Assembly (NCBI GenBank): GCA_027924585.1
Contig: BSBM01000370.1
Location: forward strand, 29,223,501-29,287,500
DNA from: Larix kaempferi
Lineage: Eukaryota; Streptophyta; Pinopsida; Pinales; Pinaceae
DNA: 64,000 nucleotides
Direction: 5' to 3'
In this document: positions 36,109 through 47,943 of the stretch, piece after piece
Position numbering within the stretch: the stretch's first letter is position 1
Layout: the number at the start of each line of letters is the position of its first letter
Notes under the pieces: model-generated
The model's input: only the letters and a program-made list of their open reading frames with translations
Told to the model about the DNA's origin: nothing
Databases searched by the model: none
Translations under genes and position numbers: made by a program

Positions 36109-37229
36109 AAAGAGAAGGACCAATTGTTCCACTTGTAGGTGTAAGTGCATCAATAAATTCTACTTTTTATCATTGACAATGGGATTCAAATAAACATCAT
36201 TACGTTAATCAATATAAACCAACTCAAGCTAGAGACCATGTCACACACATAATTGTCCACCATTGATTGATTGAATTTGTTTAAGGTGATATACGAATAA
36301 ACATATATGCTTGTTCATATATCTCATCACCCACCAACTATTCACACTAACCCAAGAGTAGCGTGCACAATTCCCTTCTATGAGGTCAAGGAGTTTTGTA
36401 TCATGTTATTCGTGTGCATGCCTAGTTTAAGATTGCATGCACACACACCTCTCAACAACCTATACACACACAATTCAATGACACCATCCATGACACCTTC
36501 AACATTACTTCTATGCATATGACAAAGAATCCCAAATACCATGGGAATGTGAGCAATCATCTAAAATCATTATGGAAACCTGTTCATTTCTATAATTTAG
36601 TAGTCATCTAGAATACAATATTCTGCTTCACAATGCTTCTTAAAAATTTGGAACATGGGGTTTCTCAACCTCACAATACTTGTTGGTTGTACTATATTAT
36701 GTAATTTCTCCATTTGATGATTAATGAAAGGGATTTGTTATGCAATATTAATGTTTCAACTACAAATGAGTATGCAAATTGATAGCACAACTAGTTTTCT
36801 ATAGATTCATAGTTGATTTTTAACTCCAAACTCCATCTCAAGTTTGGAGATGTCCTCTCCAGCATACATCTTGGGAATCCTAGATGCAAATTATTAACAT
36901 CAAAGCATATATTTTATGGCTTCTTGGATAAAATAAAAATGTTGCCATGAAGGAATACAACCTGGTTTGGTTTCGAACTACCTACCTTCTAGATAGGCGA
37001 AGACAAGGACAACTGACTCTACAAAAATATTCTCTAAGAAATTCATGAAAATGCAATAGCTCATGGATGAGGCATTAGAGAAACATAGCACTACATTTCA
37101 ACGATTTTCTTAAACCTCTGGTATAACTCAATCTCTTTTCCTAGAAAGGTTCTTCATCTAACCTTATGTTTTAGGGTGCCTCATTATTCAATGTTCAAGT
37201 CAATCTGAAAAACCGTATCTTTCAAAGTA

Positions 37230-37337
37230 AAATTAATGTTGGAGCATTCGATAATTGGATGCAACAATTAGAGTCATATTTATTTGTTAAGAACTTCATA
37301 AATGAAAAGATCACCTTTACAATGTTGAAGATGGTCC
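37230..37337 (+). pseudogene. Retrotransposon gag fragment at the insertion target
   Basis: The plus strand reads [19 protein letters not shown] then [13 protein letters not shown]. This matches the start of plant Ty3/copia gag proteins (F..W..QME.YF...). Translation resumes as PFYDLIKL past 38677, on the other side of the inserted sequence. The chimeric insertion therefore interrupted an old gag gene. Confidence 0.45.
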
Positions 37338-38125
37338 GATTTTTTATTTTTTATTTTTTTTTGACAGTCGGCGTCTGGATCGGCGCCGGAAGCCGGTTCG
37401 AGAGCGACGACACGAACGAAACGGCGCATTTTCTCGAGCACATGATCTTCAAAGGGACCAAAAAACGATCTGTTAGGGTTTTGGAGGAGGAGATCGAGAA
37501 TATGGGAGGGCATTTGAATGCCTACACGTCCAGGGAGCAGACTACATATTATGCCAAGGTTTTGAAGAAGGACGTCCCCGTGGCGCTCGATATTCTGGCG
37601 GATATTTTGCAGAATTCATGCTTTTCGGAGGATCGGATAGCTAGAGAGCGCGATGTTATTCTCAGGGAAATGGAAGAGCCCGCAGGTTCTTTCAAGATTT
37701 CTTATGCTCGCCATTATACAGCGGCGGCAGCCGAAGCGATGAGATCAAGCGGAATAGAGGCACGGGAGTTTACAGAGGCGAGTAAGGCAGCCGGAGGCGG
37801 AGGGAATAATAATAGAACGGCATTTTGGATGAGAGATCCGGCGACGGGAGACTGGATTCCGGAGGATCACTTCGGCGACAGAGCTGAGACGATTTTTCTG
37901 CGGGTTCTTGGAGCGAAACCCTCGCATTTTGAGAGCCGTTTTGCTGTAGCTTGGGCGGTCAGGGCTTGGCCCAGTCGCCCCTCCTTCCCTGTACATTTTC
38001 TTGTAGGATTCCTGAACGACGGCGTGTGGTGGAGGCAGCCCAGGGATTTTGGCTTCAGGGTCTCTCGGCAGGTTAATGGCGGTCTTCTATGCGGATTGTT
38101 GCAAAGATCACAAGTGGAGCAGTGA
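37259..38125 (+). pseudogene. Chimeric open frame: gag stub + MPP-beta + LEA_3-like
   Basis: This is a 288-codon frame. Residues about 1-26 come from the gag target. Residues about 36-130 match mitochondrial processing peptidase subunit beta: [20 protein letters not shown], then the zinc-site HFLEH, then [20 protein letters not shown] and [12 protein letters not shown]. The HxxEH motif is present but most of the protease is absent. After a junction (MEE|PAGSF) residues about 133-200 resemble the LEA_3 (SAG21-type) family: [13 protein letters not shown] and [20 protein letters not shown], compare WVPDP.TGYYRPE. The remainder is not recognised. A pyrimidine-rich tract ending GACAG just before TVGVW looks like a retained splice acceptor. 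The frame is open but lacks start, targeting peptide and most of the peptidase, so expression as an enzyme is not expected. MPP-beta assignment is strong, LEA_3 moderate. Confidence 0.75.
37321..37337. repeat. Target-site duplication, left copy
   Basis: AATGTTGAAGATGGTCC is repeated exactly at 38661-38677, directly after the A-tract. The 17-bp length is typical of LINE-type target-primed reverse transcription. Confidence 0.9.
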
Positions 38126-38660
38126 TGATGCGTTGGGTTCCTGGTGGTCGGTGTCGATGGAGGCGTCTGGGGCTCTTGGTCCGGGGTGCACTTTGCTACG
38201 GCGGTGCTCTGGTTTTTGTCTGGCCGTTTTCTTCATCAGGAGTTGCTGGCTGAGTTCGCTGGTTTGGGAGATCCATTGAGTTTGCTGCTCGTCCACAGAC
38301 TTGGATCTGTTGTTTCTTCTGTTGAGGGTTTTGGTTCTGATGGAAGCTGAAGACGTTTCCTTCGTCGTGCATCCAGATCTTACCGGTGGCCCTATTTTTC
38401 ACCTGCTGTATCTGTTCTTCTTCTTGTGGCAACGTTTGGGTTTCTCTTCGCTGTTCAAGATTCATCTTCTTGTGGCGTGGCGAAGATTTTCTTTGGGTTT
38501 CTCTTTTTTTGGTTCAGCTCTTTATAAGCTGTTGTTTCTGATTATATGGGACAGAAATATGTGAAAATGTAGGGATCCTTGTGATTCTACTACATGTGCA
38601 GAATGTAATTTTAATCATCTTTTTGAAATAAAATTACGGACTTTTTCCAAGGAAAAAAAA
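37338..38660 (+). mobile_element. LINE-mobilised chimeric retro-insertion (1,323 bp)
   Basis: The insertion is bounded by a perfect 17-bp duplication and ends in A(8)-A(10) after CCAAGG. It is much more GC-rich than its surroundings. The order is pyrimidine tract and acceptor, MPP-beta segment (about 37370-37680), LEA_3-like segment (about 37690-37880), an unrecognised T/G-rich part, and a LINE-like 3' tail (38600-38655). That tail matches the end of the LINE at 53.1-59.8 kb: GTAATTTTA (38605-38613) can pair with TAAAATTAC (38629-38637), as GTAATTT and AAATTAC do in the LINE. It is read as a chimeric transcript copied by LINE machinery. Confidence 0.85.
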
Positions 38661-38677
38661 AATGTTGAAGATGGTCC
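38661..38677. repeat. Target-site duplication, right copy
   Basis: Exact match to 37321-37337. It follows the terminal A-tract without extra bases. Confidence 0.9.
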
Positions 38678-38696
38678 CCTTTATGATTTAATCAAA

Positions 38697-39054
38697 CTAT
38701 AGAGACATGTTTAACATACTATGAAAGTAAGGACCACTTCCCATAGACCATAGAATTTGACTAGGTAGGTGGCATTGTGTTGAAGTCTAGGCATGGAAGC
38801 TAGTAGTTCACCTCATTTTACAAATTATTACTAGGTAGTAAGTAGCCAGAATTTGGATTTGAAAAGTGTTAGTGCATGTAGTACTTACCTTAGAGATCAT
38901 TACATGAACTATAGAGACTAGTTTAACATACTATGAAAGTAAGGACCACTTCCCAGAGGCCATATAATTTGACTGGGTAGGTGGTATTGTGTTGAATTCT
39001 AGGCATGGAAGCTGGTAGTTCACCTCATTTTATAAATTATTACAGTGTAGTAAG
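38697..39054. repeat. 212-bp tandem duplication
   Basis: CTATAGAGAC starts unit 1 at 38697 and unit 2 at 38909. Shared words include TATGAAAGTAAGGACCACTT and GGCATGGAAGCT(A/G)GTAGTTC. Identity is about 93% over about 145 bp; the second unit is incomplete. Confidence 0.85.
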
Positions 39055-41310
39055 TGTTACTTGTTTGGGTTGTTGTTTAAATTGAATTGTTGTGGATTCA
39101 ATAAAGACAAATCAAATTACATTTTATTATATAATCAAATATAGTCTCCTAATTTGTTCGATTAATTTGTTCGATTAAAATGCATTCTAACATTTGATTT
39201 GGTTTGTCCCCATAAATGAATAAATGACATATGGGGTGCGTGTGTACCATTTAGTTTTTCATTACATTAAAATGTTTCTATTAAAATTATAGTTGAAAAC
39301 TAGAACGCAATTACATATAACAATAGTAATTTGAAACATTATTGATGTGTACAACCCAGTTCGCATTTTTAATTCAACTACAATCTATTAAGTAATTTCT
39401 ACATAACAATATGTTTGTCCCAACAAAAAAAACTAAAAGCAAAATGAAAGTGAAGGGTTTAAGTAGAAAACAATAGAGAAACTCGATGCCCTAGCCTGAA
39501 TTGGCTCTAACAGGTGTCATATATGAATTTTGAAGGAAAATATGGGATTTGACTTTATTAGAGTTCAATGTTACTAATGTAAATCTAAAGCACCTGTGCA
39601 AATTCTAGATCTGGTTGATATCTTCCTTTAGTCCCCAAAACATGATGGAAAATATGGTAAGGGGCATACGCATCCTCAAGCTTAGATGGAAACAAATTAA
39701 GATGGATCTGGGCTATTGCCTAGATTCCATATTCAATACACCCATTGCACTATTTATACTTAATGTACTGCTACATGTGTACACAGAGTTAATGGATCAC
39801 CCGAACCGAAAATCTATATATTTGCTGAGGGGGATCAAAAAAAAAATCCCAGGTGCAAAAACGCATGTCACACTCTCTTACACCCCGGTTGTAAGAGAAC
39901 CTCAATGTAATGACTATATACAAATCCATCCCCTCATCAAAATTGCAGAAACAAAACATTATCCATTGTTATGGGGATCGACCCTCACTCGCTGTTTGCA
40001 TAGATATTAATGTCAACCAAGAAAAGAAAACAATGTGTGTGCCAAGGGATTAAGGAGAGTCTCTCTCTCTATAAGCAATTGTTGCGACAGTTTAACAATA
40101 AATGGGTTGATCCTTAATCAACAGATCTCCCATTCTTCGGCAATAACATCCTTTATCCTTTGTAGAACCTCCAAAGAAGACACCATACAATCTTAAAGCC
40201 ACATTTGGACGAAGAAGATTTTAGAAAGGATGAAAAAAACGTTTAATCTTAAAGCCATATCTAGACGAGGGTTTTAGAAAGGATGAAGAAATCTCAAACC
40301 ATTTTACAAAATTTGAAATAAAAAAAACACTCATGTATCATATAAAAACAACATCCTTATTCAAGGGTGAAAGCACACTCTAAATCATAAATACAAAATA
40401 TTTGCAACCACAATTTTCTCTACAACACGCAGTGACTAATCCTTCACGCCACACTAATCGTCAATACTATGTCCATTATTTTTCTGCCTGGGTGGAAATG
40501 CAATGAAAATTAGTAGCATAATGATGGCATGGTGCATTATGGTAAGTTGATATGTTGCATGTAGGTCAAATATGGTATATATTATAGTGATATGCATACC
40601 TAGCTTATCTAGTAGCTTTTCTCTTGTATATTTTAAAGATATCCACTAAAAGACCAATCAAATTTGGTGCTATAAATGGTAGAGGAGACTGGTTTTATTA
40701 TCAAAACAGAACTGTTGTACTGCAATGTTTTTAAAGTAAAAAATATAGACATAGCATAGCATGATATAGTAGAATATGTGAGTGTAAAAAATATAGCCAT
40801 AGCATAGCATCATATTATCTTAGCTTATGAAGCACAGTAGTGCACATTAGGATTATTGTACGATCTTTGTAAAGCATTGGTATTCCAATGCAACTACTAC
40901 TTCGGTTGAAAAAAACAAAAAAAACTACTACTAGTAGGCTTATGTTCGAAAATTTGAAACAATATTCCGAAAAAAATAGAATGAATTGTTTTATGGATGG
41001 ATCTATTTTAAAAATCAAAATGGATAATTTTTTAATATATCAATCTCCAAAGTAACCACATTAAACAAATCCAAGTGACAATATTTTCTAAAAAACAAAG
41101 TGATTTTGTCAAAGGTGGAGACGTATTAGATTGGATTATCAAAGCTTGATAACCCCTTCATTTGTTAGATATAGGTTTCAAAATATGAACGGCTAGAGGA
41201 GAGCAATGGAAGAGTATGAGGATCAGTCACAAAAGACACACTGCAAGTCGGTTGCTAACAACCAAGGATATGGAACAAAATTAATGCACCAATCAGGGCA
41301 ATGGATTAAC
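39055..41310. other. Intergenic DNA with small local duplications
   Basis: No gene is supported; the 131-codon frame at 39615-40010 has no recognisable domain. Two small imperfect tandem repeats occur: about 40190-40300 (ATCTTAAAGCCA(C/T)AT, twice) and about 40737-40812 (AAAAATATAG.CATAGCATAG, twice). Confidence 0.5.
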
Positions 41311-42381
41311 TTAGACGCTCCACCTCCCAAATTGGAATGTTCTAAACAAACAAGACATTGCATTAATGGCGTGTCCAATATTCAATAGTACATAGTGACT
41401 GAGACTAAGATCCATTTTCACAGATTCATCTTGACTTCAAAGTCGAAACATAATTTTTTTGGGGAGTGTTGTTAAATCGGATGTCTACATGAATTTTTGA
41501 AATACTAAATTTATTTTTAGTTCTCTTCAATCTAACGTTAAGATGAGTTCCTGTTAAATATAATACATGGAAGACAGTTTCATCAAATAAGAGAATTCTC
41601 CAGAGGTAAAATAAGAGAGCTTCATCGTGTAAATTCCACTTAAACATGTTGTTTATAGAAAAATATCCAGAGATAGAGTTGGAGAGTTTCATAAGAATTC
41701 CACTTAAACACAATGCTACTCATTTCTGTTATAGAGCAGATCAGTGTTATGGATAACAATTATGACTTGAATTTTTTTTGGATCTTTTTACATTTCGATC
41801 CAAATCCATTCCGAATAAATGACCGCTTGGAAAGAACAGCATCATTTTGTCACAGTTCACAATCATGTTTTACTATGTAAATCTATTTTGTGTTTCTATA
41901 TACAAGTATTTTTAGTAATGGCATTCATAGTTAGATTAATTCCATGAAATGGTGATGGATAGAATTCATATGGGGGGTTATGGAATATGCAGGCCATACC
42001 ATTCAGATGGTATCCAGCTTCGAAGATCTGGCTGCCAAACTTTGGTTTCAAGGCTGTTTATCCCAAGCATATGACTGTCATAAGGACCTTCTTGTGCCTG
42101 ATAGACCATCTCATCTTCCAACAGTATGCAAAACCTATCGCATTCTCTTCTTCCCCATTTTGTATACATAGTTAGTCTATTAATGGATGTATAGTGGAGA
42201 CACTTAGAAGCGTAACTATACATCGATTTGTCTCTCGTACATACAGAGGCATACATAGTCGTTGTGAGCTTAGGTTGGAATGGGGATAATGCAGACACTC
42301 ACTCACACTTATCCTTACCATTCAGATGGTATCCAGCTAATAAACTTGCAAGCCCCGTAATCTAATTTGTTCTGATTGCAG

Positions 42382-42983
42382 AGACCGAATGGATTCTGAT
42401 CTTCTGAAGTCTTTGAAAAGGCTTTGCCAACAGCAAAGACCGGAGGTATATTGCACCATGGTTATTGTCATTTCTTTTTTTTCCCTATATATATTTATGT
42501 TAGTTCGAACGAATTGTTAAAGGTTTAGATTTGAAAACAGGTGAAGGTAGAAGTGATGATTGTAGGAGGAAAGGAGAAAGGACCCATAATACTTCACAAT
42601 TCCAAGAAGCATTCGGTTTCTCTTCTGGTTCTAGGGCAACCCAAGCCACCATTACTGTTCAAGTAATGAACAATATATTGCGTTGCCAAACGCAGCAAAT
42701 TATGTACTCTCAATCTTATTACATAATAAGTCAATACAGTATGGTTGATATAATATAAGACTGACCGATCATAATTGTTGATATAGTTTACATTGTGTGC
42801 AGACTGCGAACTCTGTGGTCAGATGGAAAGTCGATCGGTAAATCACAGGATTCGTCAGCAGCAGTAGCAGTTGTGGAGTATTGTATTCAAAATTCAGAGT
42901 GCGTGACTCTTGCAGTGAGAAAGAAGAGCGGCAGAGTAGGAGGTTATATGATCAGCACCAAGAAACATAAGATTTTTCAATGA
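42382..42983 (+). pseudogene. Universal stress protein-like gene, last three exons (copy B)
   Basis: Exons are 42382-42445, 42541-42662 and 42803-42983, with GT-AG borders. They give the same frame as copy A: LLKSLKRLCQQQRPE, then KGPIILHNSKKHSVSLLVLG, then VVEYCIQNSECVTLAV and GGYMISTKKHKIF, then stop. An acceptor before the first exon shows that upstream coding exons once existed. None is recognisable within 41.3-42.3 kb. The two copies differ by about one amino acid in exon 2 (H versus R) and one in exon 3 (I versus V), so the split is recent or the sequence is constrained. Confidence 0.7.
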
Positions 42984-43149
42984 AAAAAACACAATGATCT
43001 CCATAATAATAGTTATGTATGCTCGGTTTCCTTGTGCTGGGATCGAAACAGTGAAAATTCATGATACATGCATACATGCCCATTTATAAGTCTGGTCGGC
43101 AGATCGCATACCTATATCAATCTGAAAATTTCACAAACTATGGCAGCGT

Positions 43150-43527
43150 TTATCCATCTGGTTTAGAGTAACTTACCCGGTGGTTTCGGTGGATGCTCGC
43201 TGTGGCTTGTTCAGCTGGTTGCAGGTTCGCTGTGGCTTGTTCGGCTGGTTGCAGGTTCCAAGGTTTAGATTGCTCTCTACACGAACTCTGCTCTGCTGTG
43301 ATTCTGTGTTTGAGCTGCGGCCTCCCCTCACCATGCAGCCAGCCCATGTGACGAGATCTACGACCGATCTCCTTGAGCCTTGCGCAGCCATGCACGGATC
43401 CAAGACTGCGATGGTGGCTACGGCCGATCTCCTTGCCATCTCCTTGAGCCTCGTGCAGCCATGACCAGATCCAGATGGCGATGGTGGCTATGGCATGAGG
43501 CATGAAGCCATGATGCATCCCCGTCAA
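43150..43527 (-). other. GC-rich open frame, copy B counterpart of 11001-11417
   Basis: The minus-strand frame matches the copy A stretch, including the NLQPAEQAT duplication and the GG|GTAAGT donor-like site. A small deletion changes the frame relation near the front (copy A LVMAAEAQGDG, copy B WLHEAQGDG). Loss of frame conservation at that point weakens the case for coding. Confidence 0.3.
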
Positions 43528-43609
43528 CGGTCGGTTTTTGGCTCCATTTTTTCGGCAATGGGTTCATGTACTGTGCTGTACTGTAAGCGTTGACATAGCG
43601 TTAGTAAGA

Positions 43610-43645
43610 CCCCGCAGCAAGAGCATTAAACACTCTGCTGCGGGG
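43610..43645. repeat. GC-rich hairpin, copy B
   Basis: CCCCGCAGCA (43610-43619) pairs perfectly with TGCTGCGGGG (43636-43645), with a 16-nt loop that matches the copy A loop apart from one base. Conservation of both arms and loop suggests a functional terminus or a very recent duplication. Confidence 0.8.
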
Positions 43646-43669
43646 TCGATATTGCCTGCCATATATGGT

Positions 43670-44270
43670 GCACTATATTGTACGATACGTACTTTCAATG
43701 GTGCATCAATGTTTTAATGGCGTACCAAATTTGATGATAGTACATTGAAAATCTGGACAGTGTGTTATTACTAAAGCACACCATATATATCAGTGCACAC
43801 CTCGACACGACCGATGCGCGTATCATAATAACACCTGTCGTTCCAAATTTTTTTATTGTTTAAACATATGAGTGTGCCAGTAAAACATAGGCACACCATC
43901 AACAATGCGTATCTTACAATAACGCACGATAAGCAATGTGGGTAATTCATTATACCACACCAACAATATTTGAATATTTTAAAATATATGCTACCCTGCC
44001 TCGGTGCACTTCTTAGAGATGTGCACCAAGGTGTGTTTTTTTCTAGGGTACACCAACTATTTGGTAAAAGTGTGACAACCGGTTGGCATATACGATGATT
44101 CGTCGTATGCACTAGTGCGGTTTGTATATAAAAATGCATCGATATTATTTTAATTTTCAAATAAAAATATACTTTATATTGTAAAAAATGTAATTGTTAT
44201 TTGGTGTTTTTTTTATTTAGATGCATCGAGGCAATTATATGACAAAGGTGCATCAATAAAAAGTTAAAAC

Positions 44271-44313
<43 letters not shown>

Positions 44314-44760
44314 TTTTTCTTTGTCACGGCTCAATTAGAACATGCAATGCTCCATATGCCTATACACATCAGTGTCTTTTGTAAACAAAAATGCACCGAA
44401 TCCTTTTTCTTTTTAAATTGTTTTATTTTTATTTTTTTTATCTAGTGCTTGATATAAATATACGTCCTACAGCATCTTCGAAATAATAATGCATCGGAGT
44501 CCCTTTTAATATTTTAAAAAAGTCATTTTTTATCCAGAAATATTTTATCGTGCAACAATGCGTTATATTATCTGACGCATCGAGGCATTAGTGAACATTA
44601 GTCGCACCAGAGTGTTTATATGGTTGTAGAGCACTAGTTAGTTTTTATGCAAAATAAAAATAGACATATTTTTTCAACAAGGGAAAGGGATTTTTTGAAA
44701 TCATTATGTTGGATTATTTAGAGCACCGGTGCATGTGTTTAAACCACACACCAATGCAAT
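43670..44760. repeat. Degenerate GTGCATC/GGTGTGC motif field
   Basis: Words such as GGTGCA, GCACACC, ATGCGTAT and TGCATCGA recur in both orientations. This resembles 10380-10880. A (TA)n run followed by a T-tract lies at about 44273-44320. No gene is supported; the open frame at 43771-44160 has no recognisable domain. Confidence 0.45.
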
Positions 44761-44960
44761 CTAATAATTTCAATTGCAATGATAAAAAACCCTCACAAAA
44801 ACCTTTGGTTTCCCACATTCGCTAGCACCCTCTACTATAAATGGATAAAGGATACTTTTTTGGAGAGGTTCCACAAAAGCCTCCACTGGAAGGTATTTTC
44901 CTAGTACTGAAACAATTATTGTCATCAAGGTCAATTTAATAGAATTATCTATTTTTATAT

Positions 44961-45196
44961 TTTGTTTCCATGTGGCTCACGACACTGGATATCGGTGTTC
45001 ACTACGTCCACAAATACCTCCACGAAATCCGTGAGGGAACATGGGGTGGTGGGGAATTTTCAATACATTGGGGCCCAAAACAAGAGCGTCTTATAGACCC
45101 ATTTAAGGGCTCAACATGTCACTTGCAAGGAATTGAACCTGGGTGGGGAGGGTAACAATCATTCCTCCCAACCACCCAAGCTACATCCAATGGACC
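44961..45196 (-). mobile_element. tRNA-derived SINE (minus strand)
   Basis: On the minus strand the head has an A-box-like TGTAGCTTGGGTGGTTGGGA and a B-box CAGGTTCAATTCC. Flanking direct repeats are TATCTATTTTATAT at 45197-45210 and TATCTATTTTTATAT at 44946-44960 (plus-strand writing), a near-perfect target-site duplication with one extra T. The head matches the SINE at 10090, but the tail is different, so they represent two subfamilies. Confidence 0.65.
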
Positions 45197-45235
45197 TATC
45201 TATTTTATATTTAACATAATAATTTATAATTATTT

Positions 45236-45444
45236 TAGCCTTGAGGGTTAGGTTAAGCAATTATGAGTCAAATGTAAGATCTCTCCTCTTGAAGTAGGGG
45301 AGGTCATGGGTTTGATTCTCTTGATCCACTCAAGGTTAGACTACATCATTAGGGTTGATAGTCTACCCTATTTACCATCCTTGAATCACAGGGAAGTACC
45401 AGAGAGCTTTCTGCGAGCTTATTCCTTAAAGAAGAAAAAATTGC
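45236..45444 (+). mobile_element. SINE-like element with 10-bp target-site duplication
   Basis: A B-box-like GGGTTTGATTCTC is followed by a decayed GGGAAGTACCAG...TTTCTG tail hairpin and GAAGAAAAAA. ATAATTATTT flanks it at 45226-45235 and 45445-45454. It sits directly next to the minus-strand SINE. Confidence 0.5.
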
Positions 45445-45706
45445 ATAATTATTTAATAGAAGATTTAATCAAACAAATTGATTTAAAAGTTAATCAACTC
45501 TATTTTAAATTGATTTAATGATTTAACATGCAAGATGTGATCACTATATAAAATTAGATGAATAATTATCCTAATAGATTTAACTATTATAATTATAATT
45601 TGATCAGAATTAATAAAAGTTTACTAAAAATATTTAATAATAAATTTTAAAATATTATTTAATTAAAATAATTGATTTAAAATTTTAATGAATCATGCAA
45701 TCATTG

Positions 45707-47940
45707 TGTTAGCACAGTATTTTTCCATTGTGAATGAAAGATTGTCAATCCAAAAATTTGTTTTGATATCTCCTAAGTTTGGTGAGGAAGGCACCAAGTC
45801 TCGAAGAAAATGATTCATGTGACCATTGGCCACACCAAAAAGAGCTAAAGAGTTAAATAAAGTACCTTGGAATACCATATAAAGTAATAATGGTCAAGAT
45901 CAAAGGTTGTGACCAAGAGCTACTGAAAATTTATATATTTAGATGAGCAGATAAATGACCTAGCCGAGCTTCTAAATTTGGCCAAGCGAAAAAAATAATG
46001 ATAGAAACCTCTAAAATTGTCTAAGGCCCTTTTAAAATAAAGGGTTTATTGTTCCACTTCTATATCATCCACATGGTCACATTATAACCCTTATATGCCC
46101 AAGTGCTTAAACATTAGTGAAAAAAAGGTTATCTTTTAATATAAATATTTTAAATATTTATATTAATTTTAAAATAAAAATCCATATCATATTATAACTT
46201 GGCACAAATATGGAAAAGCTATGAGAAGGTCAAAAAGGAGAATCAACGAGTGTTGTTTATTTCCTTATCCAAATAGCAAGAAGTATGATATTACATGAGC
46301 GAAATGTTTCACTGTGGTTTTGGTTTTTACCAGGTGTCACCACTATGTAATTTCGCATGGGGAAGAAGTGGTAAGGTAAACCATTCCTTAATGTTTCCGA
46401 AATTTCTTCCGTACAAGAAAATAATATATTGCCCAAAGTTTAAACCTTGTGTTATAATATTGGATCTCCTGGTAATTTAATTTATTTATGGAAGATCACG
46501 TGAAATTGGAATGTGAAACTTTGGAGTGAAAATAGTTTCCAAGATTTGAAAATCCAAAACCATGAGAATAATTCAAAACCATGGGAAGAAACCAATGGAA
46601 GGTTTTTCATAAATAGTTTTATGAATTTTGGGATTCAAGAATAAATAAATGGTTTATTGTAAAATCATTTTACAGTTTATGAATTCCATTTATTCAAAAA
46701 TATACAAGACATGGGAAAGGCAATACATGGTATTCAAAACCAGTGGCTGGTTTTCACAGGAAAAGGAAAATTGTTTATGGATTTCTATTTATTTTAGGAA
46801 ATGATTGTTTTAGTCATTAATTTCAAGCAGTTGTTTCCACCAAACAAAGAAGAATTTTCAGAAATTAAGAGAGGATTTTCTTCATCATGGGCCAATCTAC
46901 AATAACCTCTCAGTTTTTACACAGGTATCACAGATTGGGAGAATCGAAGTCATCTTCAGAGGGCAATGTTCCAGAAATTTAATTTTCATGTCTAAGTCAT
47001 CAACTTCAAAAGCAGATTCCGATAAGCTGGAGAAGAATCTAAGAAAATGAAGACATGGGTTTTGTTGGGCACATGCTCAATTGCAAAAAATTCTCTCAGA
47101 TTTCACACAGCTGTTACCATTTGAGATATGCAGGTGGGGCTTTGAAGCCTATTTTTCAGCAATCCGCTTCCTGAAATGAAGCAAATCAGTTGTAACTGTT
47201 TCTATTTTTAGAGTTTAGTTAAATTTTGAATTCAAGACTAGGTATAGGTTGTTTAGCTATATATTCAGATGTATTTGATAGATCTAGGGTTGGAAAATTT
47301 TTGAAGACAAGACAATTTTGTATTGAGTTGCTATATTTTTATAATACAAGAATGCCATGCAGAGAATAGCATATTTTGTAGAACATAGATTCATGTGTTA
47401 ATCGAAGTTAGAGTCTGTATTTTCCCTTTCTTATATGTGCATGTATCCCTTCTTTGTTTATCTTTCCATTATGTTATGTCTTCTATGCTTGGATGAAAGT
47501 TGAAAATAAATCGAGATTCATATGTTTATGCCTTGATTTATTGGGTCCAAGTATTCATCATTTCTCTAAAATTGATAGTGGATTCATCTGAAAATTGGTG
47601 TCCATTATTGGTGAAATGTCTATTATTCTTTCTTTGTCACCTGAAAAAAAATCTTTGACTGTAATGTGATAACTATCTTGCCTCTGTAAAAATCACTTTT
47701 GTTGTTTATCTACTGGTTCATAAATTTCCTAGTCTCGACTCCATGCCCAATGGTTCTTGTGTGAATTTCAACCATATATTTGTTTTGAAAAATCCCAGTC
47801 ATTATCCTTAGCCATTCATATATTTTTGAGAGAGCCCTCTTTGGTAGGGAAAAGGCTAATTTCCCTCCTAAAGGTTGGTTAGAAACAGTTACCTTAGGTT
47901 TATTCTTCTACAACCAAAGGGTAATATCTGAGTGCTAACA
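45707..47940 (+). repeat. 5' LTR, inferred length 2.23 kb
   Basis: It starts TGTTAG and ends ...GCTAACA directly before TTT and the primer site. Only the first 667 bp are matched by the 3' copy. If the LTR instead ends at 46373, the next 1.57 kb would be an unusually long leader; the CA end next to the primer site favours the long LTR. Confidence 0.6.
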
Positions 47941-47943
47941 TTT

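Larger units (their letters stand above)
41310..43665 (-). repeat. Inverted long duplication, copy B
   Basis: Reverse-complement match to 10880-12845. Copy B carries extra sequence between about 41490 and 41980, and a 22-bp direct repeat (ACCATTCAGATGGTATCCAG) at 41997 and 42318 that copy A has only once (12231-12252). The outer edge is marked by a 10-bp-arm hairpin (43610-43645). Confidence 0.9.

Noticed and set aside
39615-40010. 131-codon open frame as a gene
   Set aside because: No domain, no splice or promoter support, and unremarkable codon use; probably chance.
41978-42298. 106-codon minus-strand frame shared with 12269-12481
   Set aside because: It is open in both inverted copies only because they are nearly identical. 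It overlaps intron or upstream DNA of the stress-protein segment and has no domain.
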